Assembly (NCBI RefSeq): GCF_036014195.1
Contig: NZ_CP107918.1
Location: 2,542,001-2,606,000 of the forward strand
Length of the DNA: 64,000 nucleotides
Reading direction: 5' to 3'
From: Streptomyces sp. NBC_00442
Lineage (GTDB): Bacteria; Actinomycetota; Actinomycetes; Streptomycetales; Streptomycetaceae
Positions 49,894 to 58,360 of this stretch are shown here, one piece after another. The translations under genes and the position numbers were made by a program. How positions within the stretch are numbered: position 1 is the first letter of the stretch; the number at the start of each line of letters is the position of its first letter. The notes under the pieces are model-generated. The model worked only from the letters and a program-made list of their open reading frames with translations. It did no database searches and was not told where the DNA came from.

Positions 49894-50307
49894 TTACGCG
49901 TCCAGGACCGCGAGGGCGTCGATCTCGATGAGCAGGCCGGCCGGCAGGCCCACGTACACCGTGGTGCGGGCGGCGGTGGGGGCCGTGAGGCCCTGCTCCT
50001 CGAAGTACGCGTTGTAGATCTCGTTCATCTCCGCGAAGTGGTCCACGTCGGTGAGGTAGACGCGCATCATCATCACGTCGTCCCAGCTCGCGCCGCCCTC
50101 CTCCAGGATCGCCTTGACGTTGGCGAAGGTCTGGAGGGTCTGCTCGCGCAAGGTGGGGCCCGCCGGGGTCGGCGCCTGGCCCTCGACCGCCGGCAGGAAG
50201 CCGACCTGGCCCGCGACCTGGAGGATGTTGCCCTTGCGCACGCCGTGCGAGAACTTGGCGGGCGGGGTGGTGTGCGTGGCCGGGGTGATGGCGGTCTTAT
50301 CGGTCAT
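49894..50307 (-). CDS. RidA family protein (YjgF/Rid)
   Basis: A 137-residue trimeric enzyme fold. RidA hydrolyses reactive enamine/imine intermediates released by PLP-dependent dehydratases. The family signature ARTTVYVGLPAGLLIEIDALAVL at the C-terminus carries the conserved Arg in AART. GNILQVAGQVGFLP and GGASWDDVMMMRVYLTDV also fit. Its start overlaps the regulator gene end by 11 bases. Its place next to a PLP amino-acid deaminase on the other strand makes biological sense: it would clear the aminoacrylate or aminocrotonate formed. Confidence 0.93.
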   Translation of the reverse strand: MTDKTAITPATHTTPPAKFSHGVRKGNILQVAGQVGFLPAVEGQAPTPAGPTLREQTLQTFANVKAILEEGGASWDDVMMMRVYLTDVDHFAEMNEIYNAYFEEQGLTAPTAARTTVYVGLPAGLLIEIDALAVLDA

Positions 50308-51079
50308 CGGAACGTCCTTGTGCGGATGGGGTGTTGGGTGCGGTGCCGGAATACTCGCGGCTGATCGCTTCCGCGGTGCGGCGCACCTGGGGAAGCAGGG
50401 TGAGGAGTTCCTCGGCCGTGACGACGACGTTGGGCGCGGACACCGACATGGCGGCGACGACCCGGCCGTCCGCACCGTGGATGGGGGCCCCGACGCAGTT
50501 GATGGACTCCTCGTGGCCACCGAGGTCGGTGGCCCAGCCCTGTTCGCGCACCGTCGCCAGTTCCTTGAGGAAGGCTGCGGCGTTGGGTGTCGAACGGGAC
50601 GTGTAGGTGGGGTAGTCGAGCTTCTCCGCGACGGCGCGGCGCTCGGCCTCCGGCAGGTCGGCGAGCAGCAGCTTGGCCACGGCGGCCACCGTGATGGCGA
50701 CGGGCTTGCCGATGCGGGAGTACATCCGCACCGGGTAGCGGCTCTCGACCTTGTCGATGTAGAGGACCTCGCCCTCCTCGTGCACGGCGAGGTGGACGGT
50801 GTGCCCGATCCGTTCGTTGAGCGCGACCAGGTGCGGGTGGGCGATCTCGCGGACGTCCAGGTTCTCGACGGCTTCCTGCGCGAGGGCGAAGAGGCGGGCG
50901 CCGAGCCGGTAGCGCTGGTCCTCCTGGCGGTAGACGAGCCCGTGCTCGTGCAGGGTGCGCAGGAGCCGCAGCGCGGTGGACTTGTGCACCCCGAGCCGGT
51001 CGGCGACCTGCCCGAGGTCGGCGGGGCCCTGCGCGAGCAGCGGCAGGATGCTCAGCGCCCGGTCGACGGTCTGGCTCAT
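50297..51079 (-). CDS. IclR family transcriptional regulator
   Basis: A 260-residue regulator. The winged helix covers about 1-60 (VDRALSILPLLAQG, LGQVADRLGVHKSTALRLLRTL, EHGLVYRQEDQRYRLGARLF) and the effector domain follows (VHEEGEVLYIDKVES, GGHEESINCVGAPIHGADGRVVAAMSVSAPN). Its ATG overlaps the kinase stop (ATGA) and its TAA lies inside the RidA gene. It probably represses both its own operon and the divergent deaminase gene through the palindrome at 52231-52251. Confidence 0.94.
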   Translation of the reverse strand: MSQTVDRALSILPLLAQGPADLGQVADRLGVHKSTALRLLRTLHEHGLVYRQEDQRYRLGARLFALAQEAVENLDVREIAHPHLVALNERIGHTVHLAVHEEGEVLYIDKVESRYPVRMYSRIGKPVAITVAAVAKLLLADLPEAERRAVAEKLDYPTYTSRSTPNAAAFLKELATVREQGWATDLGGHEESINCVGAPIHGADGRVVAAMSVSAPNVVVTAEELLTLLPQVRRTAEAISREYSGTAPNTPSAQGRSDDR

Positions 51080-52140
51080 GGCGTACGTACCTCCTGGTCG
51101 TCCCCCGTCCACCCGGGGCCGAGACGAAGTCTCCCCCAGGCGGTGTCGTCCAGGGCCACGAGCCGGTCGGCGTGGGCGCGCGCCGGGGGCTGGGTGAGGT
51201 CGCCGGGGACGGTGAGCACGGCGGCGGCCATGAGGTGCCCGTGCCGGATGCGGTCGCGCAGGGGCAGGTCGCGCAGGGTGGCGCTGAGGAACCCGGCGGC
51301 GAAGGCGTCGCCCGCGCCGACGGGGGCGACCACGTCGACGCGCGGGGAGGGCGCGAAACACCCGGGGGCCCCCGTGACGGCGGCCGGATCCTGCCCGGCG
51401 AACACGGTGGCGCCCGCCGCGCCCTGCTTGACCACGAGTACGCCCGGCTCGGGAAGAGCGGCCCGCACGGCGGCGGCGCCGCGCAGGCCCCAGGCGGCCT
51501 CCGCCTCGTCCTCGCCGACGAAGACGATGTCCGCGCCCCGGGCGAGGTCGAGCAGGACGCGCGGCCCGGCCGCGTCCCGCCACAGGCCCGGCCGGTAGTT
51601 CACGTCGAACGAGACCAGGGGGCGGCCGGGGCGGTGCATCAGGAGGTCGCGCATCAGGGCGAGGCAGTCGTCGGACAGGGCCGCGGTGATCCCGGACAGG
51701 TGCAGGATGCGGCCCGTCCACAGATCGCGGTACGGGACGGTCGCCGGCGACATCGCGGAGGCGGCGGATCCGGCGCGGTAGTAGAGCACCTCGTGCCCGT
51801 CGGCCGCCCGGTCGTCGGCGGTGCGGAAGTAGATGCCGGTGGGCCGGTCCGGGTCGCGGGCCACCGCCCGCACGTCGACGCCGTACGAGCCGACCGCCTC
51901 GACGAGGTGGTCGCCGAAGCCGTCCGCGCCGACCCGGCTGACCCAGCGTGTGCTGTGTCCGGCGGCGGCGAGCGCGCAGGCCACGTTCGACTCGGCGCCG
52001 CCGATCGCCCGCTCGAAGGCCGGAACATCGGCGAGGCGGCCCGGCAGCGCGGGCAGGAAGGTGACCATGGACTCGCCGAGGCAGACGACGTCGACGGGGG
52101 TGTCGGCGTCGTCCGTGACGGCTGGGGATCCGGTGGTCAC
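51076..52140 (-). CDS. PfkB-family sugar kinase (2-keto-3-deoxygluconate kinase-like)
   Basis: A 354-residue ribokinase-fold kinase. The first signature GAESNVACALAAAGHSTRWV starts near residue 47; the second, DVVAPVGAGDAFAAGFLSAT, contains the catalytic Asp in GAGD near 278. GESMVTFLP at the N-terminus is the pattern of 2-keto-3-deoxygluconate kinases, which fits the neighbouring GntP permease. The GTG at 52140 is preceded by GAGGAG at six bases. It is first in the minus-strand operon and divergent from the deaminase gene. Confidence 0.9.
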   Translation of the reverse strand: MTTGSPAVTDDADTPVDVVCLGESMVTFLPALPGRLADVPAFERAIGGAESNVACALAAAGHSTRWVSRVGADGFGDHLVEAVGSYGVDVRAVARDPDRPTGIYFRTADDRAADGHEVLYYRAGSAASAMSPATVPYRDLWTGRILHLSGITAALSDDCLALMRDLLMHRPGRPLVSFDVNYRPGLWRDAAGPRVLLDLARGADIVFVGEDEAEAAWGLRGAAAVRAALPEPGVLVVKQGAAGATVFAGQDPAAVTGAPGCFAPSPRVDVVAPVGAGDAFAAGFLSATLRDLPLRDRIRHGHLMAAAVLTVPGDLTQPPARAHADRLVALDDTAWGRLRLGPGWTGDDQEVRTP

Positions 52141-52230
52141 TGCTGGCTCCTCGCTGCTGGGCGGCCGGGGCCGGTCATTGACCCGGCGCTGGCCCGGATG
52201 TTAGACAGCATCAAGCGATATACGCAATGG

Positions 52231-52251
52231 GTGTTGCAGATGTTGCAACAC
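52231..52251. promoter_or_regulatory. IclR-like operator, GTGTTGCA-N5-TGCAACAC
   Basis: A perfect 8-bp inverted repeat in the divergent region between the kinase start (52140) and the deaminase start (52278). It resembles the TGTTGCA-type boxes bound by IclR-family repressors of actinobacteria. The cognate regulator is encoded 1.2 kb away in the same cluster. Confidence 0.7.
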
Positions 52252-52277
52252 CCTTCTCGATGGAGGGTGAGGTTTCC

Positions 52278-53567
52278 GTGGCAGCCACCGATCGCGAAGA
52301 CAGGCTTGCGGCGCTGGGCGCCGAACGCGTCGACCACCGCTTCAAGGGCCTGCCGCCGGACGCCGAGGGACTCACCGTGGCCGAGCTGGCCGCCGAGCGC
52401 CGCGACCTGTTCACCGGCGGCTTCACCACGCCGGTCCTGACCTTGTCGGCGGAGGCCGTCGAGCACAACCTCTCTCTCCTGGAGACGTACGCGGAGCGCC
52501 ACGGCCTCGCCTTCGCGCCGCACGGCAAGACCTCGATGGCGCCGCGGCTCTTCGCCCGCCAGATCGAGCGCGGCGCCTGGGGCATCACCCTCGCGGTGCC
52601 CCACCAGGTGCGCGTGGCACGGGCGTTCGGGATCGAGCGGATCTTCCTGGCGAACGAGCTCGTCGACGCGGCGGCGCTGCGCTGGGTCGCCGGGGAGCTG
52701 GAGCGCGACCCGGCGTTCCGCTTCATCTGCTACGTCGACTCCGTACGCGGCGTCGAGCTCATGGACGAGGCACTGCGGGGCGCCGCCCGGCGGGTGGACG
52801 TAGTGGTGGAACTCGCGGCGGGCGAGGGCGCGCGCACGGGGGTGCGTACGGAGGCGGAGTGCGCGGAGGTCGCCGACGCGGTGGCCGGCACGTCCACGCT
52901 GCGGCTCGTGGGGGTCGCCGGATACGAGGGCGAGGTGCCGTCGGCCGACCCCGAGCGGGTCCGCGCCTACCTCGCCCGGCTGGTCTCGCTGGTGGCGGAC
53001 TTCGACAGGGCGGGACGGTTCGCCGGGCTCGGGGACTGCGGGATCGTGCTCAGTGCGGGGGGCTCCGCGTGGTTCGACGCGGTGGCGGACGTGTTCGCGG
53101 CCGTGCCCGAACTGTCGCTGCCCGTACTGAAGTTGCTCCGCTCCGGGGCGTACGTCTCGCACGACGACGGGCACTACCGGAAGCTGACCCCCTTCAACCG
53201 GGTGCCCTCCGAGGGCTCCCTCCAGCCGGCCTTCCGCCTCTGGGCCCAGGTCGTCTCGCGCCCGTCCCCCGAGCAGGCCTTCGTCAACGCGGGCAAGCGG
53301 GACGCGGCGTACGACCTCGATCTGCCCGAGGCGCAGGTGGTGCGGGACGCGGCGACGGGGGTGGTGCGGGACGCCGCGGGGATCTCCGTGACCGGGCTCT
53401 CCGATCAGCACGGGTGGCTTCGCACGGAGCCGGGGGTTTCGTTGTCCGTCGGGGACTGGGTGGGGATGGGGCTCTCGCATCCGTGCACGGTGTTCGACAA
53501 GTGGGGGCTGGTACCGGTGGTGAGCCCGGACGGCTCGGTAGCGGACTACCTCCGCACCTACTTCTGA
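52278..53567 (+). CDS. D-threonine/D-serine deaminase-like PLP enzyme (alanine racemase N-terminal fold)
   Basis: A 429-residue type III fold PLP enzyme. LTLSAEAVEHNLSLLETYAE and FAPHGKTSMAPRLFARQ place the Schiff-base Lys at residue 84. The C-terminal LSHPCTVFDKW carries the His401/Cys403 pair that binds zinc in D-serine dehydratases. The likely reaction is removal of ammonia from D-threonine or D-serine to give an oxoacid; an aldolase or racemase activity is a less likely alternative. The GTG at 52278 is preferred, with GTGAGG five bases upstream; ATG 52260 is possible. RidA, on the other strand, would hydrolyse its enamine product. Confidence 0.88.
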   Translation: MAATDREDRLAALGAERVDHRFKGLPPDAEGLTVAELAAERRDLFTGGFTTPVLTLSAEAVEHNLSLLETYAERHGLAFAPHGKTSMAPRLFARQIERGAWGITLAVPHQVRVARAFGIERIFLANELVDAAALRWVAGELERDPAFRFICYVDSVRGVELMDEALRGAARRVDVVVELAAGEGARTGVRTEAECAEVADAVAGTSTLRLVGVAGYEGEVPSADPERVRAYLARLVSLVADFDRAGRFAGLGDCGIVLSAGGSAWFDAVADVFAAVPELSLPVLKLLRSGAYVSHDDGHYRKLTPFNRVPSEGSLQPAFRLWAQVVSRPSPEQAFVNAGKRDAAYDLDLPEAQVVRDAATGVVRDAAGISVTGLSDQHGWLRTEPGVSLSVGDWVGMGLSHPCTVFDKWGLVPVVSPDGSVADYLRTYF

Positions 53568-53574
53568 CCCTCCA

Positions 53575-54010
53575 CCCCGCTGGGGCTCCGCCCCAGACCC
53601 CGTTCGCGCGTTCTCCCACCCTCCCGCCCGTGCGGCTACGTGAGGAGTGCGGCTCCCTGGGGCTCCGCCCCAGACCCCGTATCGCGCCTCAAGGGCGCTC
53701 GTCCTCAAACTCCCCCAAGGCCTCAAGGGCCAGGGGGGACCCCCATGACGGGCTGAGATGGCCCATGCTGCCCGGCACCGGACACCTAAGGGGCGCGGGG
53801 CTGTGACATGGCGCGGCTCCGCCGCGGTGGGCGCGAGCCATCGGCGCCGGGTGCCCTACAGGGGCGCGGGGAACTGCGCGGGACGCGGGCACGGTCCGCA
53901 CCCGAAAACCGGCCCTTCAAGGGGCGCGGGGAACTGCGCGACCAGCCGTCCACGGCCCGTATCCGAAAGCGAACCGGGGTTTTCAAGCGGCGCGGGGAAC
54001 TGCGCGAATG
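53575..54010. repeat. Composite intergenic repeat cluster, copy 2
   Basis: The 481-base gap between the deaminase and deacylase genes has the same modules as 25565-26049, in the same order and orientation: (A) two GGGGCTCCGCCCCAGACCCC units (53582 and 53658); (B) the GGGCGCTCGTCCTCAA, CTCCCCCAAGGCCT and GGGGGGACCCCCATGAC block (53690-53755); (C) a degenerate copy at 53790 and three copies of the GCGCGGGGAACTGCGCG core at 53861, 53921 and 53987. The linkers CACGGTCCGCACCCGAAA and CCAGCCGTCCACGGCCCG are also shared. The two clusters are clearly homologous. Confidence 0.88.
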
Positions 54011-54048
54011 GCCGCGGGGGAAAGCCCACCACACACGAGAGGCCCAGC

Positions 54049-55662
54049 ATGGACCTGGTCATCCGGGACGCCCGCGTCATCGACGGAACAGCCACCCCCT
54101 CCTACCGCGCCGACCTCCACCTCAGCAACGGCAGGATCGCCGAGATCAGACGCCCCGGCGACCCCTCACTGACCGGCGCCGCACGGCACACCCGCACCCT
54201 CGACGCCCACGGCCTCGCCCTCGCCCCCGGGTTCATCGACATGCACGCCCACTCCGACCTCGCCCTGCTCCGCGACCCCGACCACAGCGCGAAGGCCGCC
54301 CAGGGCGTCACCCTGGAAGTCCTCGGCCAGGACGGGCTGTCGTACGCGCCCGTCGACGACCGCACGCTGGCCGAGGTCCGCCGGGCCATCACCGGGTGGA
54401 ACGGCGACGGCGGCGACATCGACTTCGACTGGCGCACCGTCGGCGAGTACCTGGACCGCCTCGACCGCGGCATCGCCGTCAACGCCGCCTACCTCGTCCC
54501 GCAGGGCACCGTACGGATGTACGCCGTCGGCTGGGACGACCGGCCGGCCACGCCCCGACAGCTCGACCACATGCGCCAGTTGGTGGCCGAGGGGCTCGAA
54601 CAGGGCGCGGTAGGAATGTCGTCCGGGCTCACCTACACGCCCGGCATGTACGCCACCGACGCCGAGCTCGCCGAGCTCTGCCGCGTCGTCGCCCGGTACG
54701 ACGGCTACTACTGCCCCCACCACCGTTCCTACGGAGCCGGCGCCCTTGAGGCGTACGAGGAGATGATGCGGCTCACGCGGGACGCGGGGTGCGCGCTCCA
54801 CCTCGCCCACGCCACGATGAACTTCGGCGTGAACGAGGGCCGCGCGCCCGACCTGCTCGCACTGCTCGACGGCGCCCTGGCCGACGGCGCCGACATCTCG
54901 CTCGACACCTATCCGTACACCCCCGGGTGCACGACTCTCGTGGCGATGCTGCCCAGTTGGGCCGGGGAGGGCGGACCGGAGGCGATTCTCGCGCGGCTGC
55001 GCGACGACGACGGCGCCGAACGCATCCGGCACCACATGGAGGTCGTCGGCGCCGACGGATGTCACGGCGTGCCCATCGACTGGAGCACCATCGAGATCTC
55101 GGGCGTGAGCCACCCCGCGCTCGCCGGATGCGTCGGCAGGACCGTCGCCGAGTCCGCCGCCCTGCGCGGCGAGACGCCCTGGGCCACCGCGCGCCGGCTG
55201 CTCATCGACGACGAGCTGGGCTCCACCATCCTTCAGCACGTCGGCCACGAGGAGAACGTGCGGGCCATCATGCGCCACCCCGCGCACACCGGGGGCAGCG
55301 ACGGCATCCTCCAGGGGGTCAAGCCGCATCCGCGCGCCTACGGCACGTTTCCGCACTATCTCGGGCACTACGCACGGGAGTTGGGCATCCTCCCGCTCGA
55401 AGAGATGGTCGCCCACCTCACCTCGCGCCCGGCCGCGCGCCTGCGGCTGCCCGACCGGGGCCTGATCCGCGAGGGCTATCGCGCGGACCTCGTCCTGTTC
55501 GACCCGGACACCGTCGCGGCGGGCTCCACCTTCGCCGCGCCGCGCACCCTGCCCGTCGGCATCCCGTACGTCCTGATCGACGGCCGGTTCGTCATCGAGG
55601 ACGGCAGGCGGACCGGCGTGCTGGCGGGCCGCTCGGTGCGGCGGACGCCCGCGGCCCGCTGA
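54049..55662 (+). CDS. N-acyl-D-amino-acid deacylase (D-aminoacylase)
   Basis: A 537-residue amidohydrolase-superfamily enzyme that frees D-amino acids from N-acyl forms. LAPGFIDMHAHSDLALL gives the metal ligands His66 and His68; GLTYTPGMYATDAELAEL and HHRSYGAGALEAYEEMMRL follow, and TGGSDGILQGVKPHPRAYGTF near 425-445 has the catalytic Asp. The C-terminal GYRADLVLFDPDTVAAGSTF is the family's beta-sandwich. The product would feed the deaminase encoded upstream. The ATG has GAGAGG upstream and lies directly after the composite repeats, so its promoter, if any, is in them. Confidence 0.93.
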   Translation: MDLVIRDARVIDGTATPSYRADLHLSNGRIAEIRRPGDPSLTGAARHTRTLDAHGLALAPGFIDMHAHSDLALLRDPDHSAKAAQGVTLEVLGQDGLSYAPVDDRTLAEVRRAITGWNGDGGDIDFDWRTVGEYLDRLDRGIAVNAAYLVPQGTVRMYAVGWDDRPATPRQLDHMRQLVAEGLEQGAVGMSSGLTYTPGMYATDAELAELCRVVARYDGYYCPHHRSYGAGALEAYEEMMRLTRDAGCALHLAHATMNFGVNEGRAPDLLALLDGALADGADISLDTYPYTPGCTTLVAMLPSWAGEGGPEAILARLRDDDGAERIRHHMEVVGADGCHGVPIDWSTIEISGVSHPALAGCVGRTVAESAALRGETPWATARRLLIDDELGSTILQHVGHEENVRAIMRHPAHTGGSDGILQGVKPHPRAYGTFPHYLGHYARELGILPLEEMVAHLTSRPAARLRLPDRGLIREGYRADLVLFDPDTVAAGSTFAAPRTLPVGIPYVLIDGRFVIEDGRRTGVLAGRSVRRTPAAR

Positions 55663-55930
55663 GCGGGCCCGTCGCCAGTTCGCGTGCCGCCGTCAGATAG
55701 ACGGTGCGCAGCGGGCCGTAGTCGGCCGAGTAGGCGAGCTGGGTGAGGGCGAGGGCCTGGAGGGCCTTCGCGCTGCGCAGCGCGGCGCCGGGCACCGCGG
55801 CGCCCACCACCTGGTCGAGCAGCTCGATCACCCGGTCGTAGTGGGGAGCCGGGGCGTCGTACTCGCGCCGCGCGGCGGCGAGCAGCCGCCGCCAGCGCAG
55901 CCGTCCAGGGGACCGGTCGGTCACGGGCAT
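55592..55930 (-). CDS. Small protein of unknown function overlapping the deacylase 3' end
   Basis: A 112-residue ORF starting at ATG 55930 with GGAGG eight bases upstream. Residues 15-85 are an amphipathic helical region (DRVIELLDQVVGAAVPGAAL; AKALQALALTQLAYSADYG), then a Pro/Ser/Arg tail. The last 71 bases overlap the deacylase coding end on the other strand. Codon position bias and the ribosome-binding site favour a real gene; the overlapping tail is probably non-conserved. No family recognised. Confidence 0.6.
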   Translation of the reverse strand: MPVTDRSPGRLRWRRLLAAARREYDAPAPHYDRVIELLDQVVGAAVPGAALRSAKALQALALTQLAYSADYGPLRTVYLTAARELATGPLSGPRASAAPSGPPARRSACRPR

Positions 55931-56033
55931 GGCCACTGCCTCCAGGTGCGTACGGAGCGACGGACGTGCGGCCGCGCACAGGACGCTAGGAACACCCCGC
56001 GCCCCGGCACAACACCGCGGGACCGGACGTGGC

Positions 56034-57527
56034 TCAATCCGCTCCGGCGCCCGCGCGCGGGCGGATCCGTACGGTGACCGTCCCCGTGCCCGCGTGCGGC
56101 GAAGTGACGTGCAGGATGCGCGAGTCGGCCTCCCACTCCCCCGCCTCGGCGCCGGTGACCGCGGCGCCGCGCGGGAAGAACCGGGCGGGCAGATACACCT
56201 CGGTGTCCCCCCGCACGCCGGGCTTCGGGCGCCAGCTCACCGTGAGCGTGCGGTGCGGTTCGTCCCAGCCGTACGCGACCGGGTCTCCGGCGATCGCCCG
56301 TGGCTGCGGGCGGTCGAGGACAGGGAGCAGCGGGGTGGGGTGCAGGCTCCGGTCCCAAGGGGCCCAGGATCCTGGGTCGTTGGACCAGTAGGCGGTGCCC
56401 GCGCCCATGGCGTCGGCGAGGGCGCGCACCGCGGTGACGTAGTCCAGCGCTCCGGGCAGGGTCGCGTCGAGTCCGTACTCGCCGATCAGGACCGGCGCGC
56501 CGAGCCGCCGGGCGGTCCTCTCGGTCTGCTCGCGCCAGGAGGCGAGGGTGCGGTCGACCCACCTGCCGGTGTCTGCGGTGTAGCCGCCGCCGAGGTCCAT
56601 GGGGAGCGGGTAGAGGTGGGGCGCGTACGCGATGCGGGCCGCCTCGCCGGCGCCGCGCGGGTCGGCGAGGTACGGAAGTCCGCTCGGCAGGCCCCAGTTG
56701 GCGCTGACCGCCTCCGGTTCCACGAAGATCCAGGAGTCGTGGTCGACGGCGCGGACGGCGGCGATGGTCTGCCGGTAGAGCGCGGCGAGCGGTCCCGCCT
56801 CGAAGGCGGGCCCCTGCACACTGCCGCCGAAGGGCTCGTTCATCAGGTCGTAGCCGAGGACGGCGGGGTCGTCGGCGAACCGCGCGGCGACGTGCGCCCA
56901 GGCGGCCGCGTAGTGCGCCCGAAGGTCGCGGCTCGCCCGGCGCGTACCCCAGAAGTGGTCGAAGGCGCGCACGGTGCCGGGCTCGATGTACGTCAGCTCC
57001 CACGGGTCCCGCCCGGCGACCGGGAGCCCGTCGGTCTCGGTCGCCCAGGCGGGCGCGCCGTTGCCCTTGACGGCGGGGCCGTAGACGTCCTGGTGCAGGT
57101 CGAGCATGACGTGGAAGCCGCGCGCCCCGTACCAGCGCACCCGCTCGGCGATCCCCGCGAGGTAGCCGTCGTCGTACACGCCGGGGCTCGGTTCCACGTT
57201 CCGCCACTGGATGAGCAGGCGTACGAAGTCGGAGCCGAGCTGGTCCGCTTCGCGCCGCACGTCCGCCTCCTGGATCCAAGGCAGGCCGTCGGGGCGGGAC
57301 TTGGCGCTGCTCGCGGTGTTGAGACCGGTCAGGACGAGCGCGCGGCCCCGGTCGTCGGTGATCCAGCGGTGGCCGGTGGCCGTGTGCGCGGGGCCCGCGC
57401 CGGCCGGGCCGACGGCGATGAGGAGCGCCGCGGCGGCGAGGAGTGCGGCGACCGCGGCGACCGCCCTGCCGAGCGCCGTCCCCCCGATCGCCCATGGCGT
57501 CGTCCATGGCGTCGTCCGTGGCCGCAT
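56034..57527 (-). CDS. Secreted family 5 glycoside hydrolase (endoglycoceramidase-like)
   Basis: A 497-residue exported (alpha/beta)8 hydrolase. A signal anchor (RAVAAVAALLAAAALLIAVGPAGAG) precedes FVRLLIQWRNVEPSPGVYDDG and MLDLHQDVYG. The acid/base Glu is in GYDLMNEPFGG (about 230) and the nucleophile Glu in VLIGEYGLDAT (about 349). The beta-rich C-terminal domain (about 410-497) is that of endoglycoceramidases. The likely substrate is a glycolipid or glucan. It starts at ATG 57527 directly after a TAGAGT-N6 leaderless promoter, divergent from the gene at 57636. Confidence 0.87.
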   Translation of the reverse strand: MRPRTTPWTTPWAIGGTALGRAVAAVAALLAAAALLIAVGPAGAGPAHTATGHRWITDDRGRALVLTGLNTASSAKSRPDGLPWIQEADVRREADQLGSDFVRLLIQWRNVEPSPGVYDDGYLAGIAERVRWYGARGFHVMLDLHQDVYGPAVKGNGAPAWATETDGLPVAGRDPWELTYIEPGTVRAFDHFWGTRRASRDLRAHYAAAWAHVAARFADDPAVLGYDLMNEPFGGSVQGPAFEAGPLAALYRQTIAAVRAVDHDSWIFVEPEAVSANWGLPSGLPYLADPRGAGEAARIAYAPHLYPLPMDLGGGYTADTGRWVDRTLASWREQTERTARRLGAPVLIGEYGLDATLPGALDYVTAVRALADAMGAGTAYWSNDPGSWAPWDRSLHPTPLLPVLDRPQPRAIAGDPVAYGWDEPHRTLTVSWRPKPGVRGDTEVYLPARFFPRGAAVTGAEAGEWEADSRILHVTSPHAGTGTVTVRIRPRAGAGAD

Positions 57528-57533
57528 GGCCGG

Positions 57534-57539
57534 ACTCTA
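57534..57539 (-). promoter_or_regulatory. -10 element (TAGAGT) of the GH5 leaderless promoter
   Basis: Minus-strand TAGAGT-CCGGCC-ATG: six bases between the hexamer and the start codon, no ribosome-binding site. It mirrors the promoter at 57624-57629 almost base for base. Confidence 0.65.
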
Positions 57540-57623
57540 GGGGCTCGGGGACGCACTCGACACCCCTGTTCACAGCCTTAGTTGAGACTTGTTCAGCATC
57601 TTCTCATCGGAGGACGCGTCCTC

Positions 57624-57629
57624 TAGGGT
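57624..57629 (+). promoter_or_regulatory. -10 element (TAGGGT) of the 57636 gene leaderless promoter
   Basis: TAGGGT-CCGGCC-ATGCG on the plus strand matches the divergent GH5 promoter (TAGAGT-CCGGCC-ATGCG) except for one base. Confidence 0.65.
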
Positions 57630-57635
57630 CCGGCC

Positions 57636-58163
57636 ATGCGTCTGCCCAGAATCGCTCCGGCGGTGGCCGCGGCGGCCGGGCCCTGCCTGCTGCTCGCCCT
57701 GCTCCTCGGCCTTGCGCCGGTCCTGACCGCGCTCACCGCGCACGCGGGGTGGGCCCTGGTCCCGAGCGCGCTCGGGGCGCCACTGGCCCTGCCGCCGCTG
57801 CGCGCGGTGCCGCTGGGCAGTACGGGCTGGACCCAGCTGCTGTGCGAGGACTTCGCGGTGGCGGTCCTGGTGACGGCGGCGGCGCTGCGCATGCGCCGCC
57901 ATGTCCGACTGCGCCCGAAGGCGGGCCCCGGGCGCCGCGCCCTCGCGGGCTGGACGTCGTTGGTGGCGGGCGGCGCGGCGTCGGGCCTGTGGCGCGGCCT
58001 GGTCACGGCCCGCATGACCGACGCGGGTCCGGTGGGCTGGCTTGCGTACGGGGCGGTGGGCGCGGTGTCCGGAGCGGCCTGGGGCCTGTGCCTCGGCTGG
58101 CTGCCGGGCCTGGCGTCGTCCCTGACGGCCCGGCGCGCACCCGGTCCTGCGCGGGAGGGGTAG
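57636..58163 (+). CDS. Small membrane protein of unknown function
   Basis: A 175-residue protein, Ala/Leu/Gly-rich, with about four membrane segments: residues 12-35 (LLLALLLGLAPVLTALTAHA), 70-85, 107-120 and 135-158. Basic stretches (RMRRHVRLRPKAGPGRR) flank the middle helices on one side, consistent with the positive-inside rule. No family recognised. The ATG is fixed by the leaderless -10. It is divergent from the GH5 gene. Confidence 0.72.
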   Translation: MRLPRIAPAVAAAAGPCLLLALLLGLAPVLTALTAHAGWALVPSALGAPLALPPLRAVPLGSTGWTQLLCEDFAVAVLVTAAALRMRRHVRLRPKAGPGRRALAGWTSLVAGGAASGLWRGLVTARMTDAGPVGWLAYGAVGAVSGAAWGLCLGWLPGLASSLTARRAPGPAREG

Positions 58164-58360
58164 CGCCCTCGAGGGGCGAGCGGGGCCGGGGCGGACCGGT
58201 CGACCTCCGAGTCCGGCCGGCCGGATGGCCATGGACCTACGAGCTACGGGCTCGACGGGCCATGGTGCGGGGAAGCGACGGCGCGTTACCTTCACACAGA
58301 GGCGTCGTTCTGGATCATGGCCATCCGGCCGAGCCACCCGAGCGAAGGCGCAGCCGCCCC

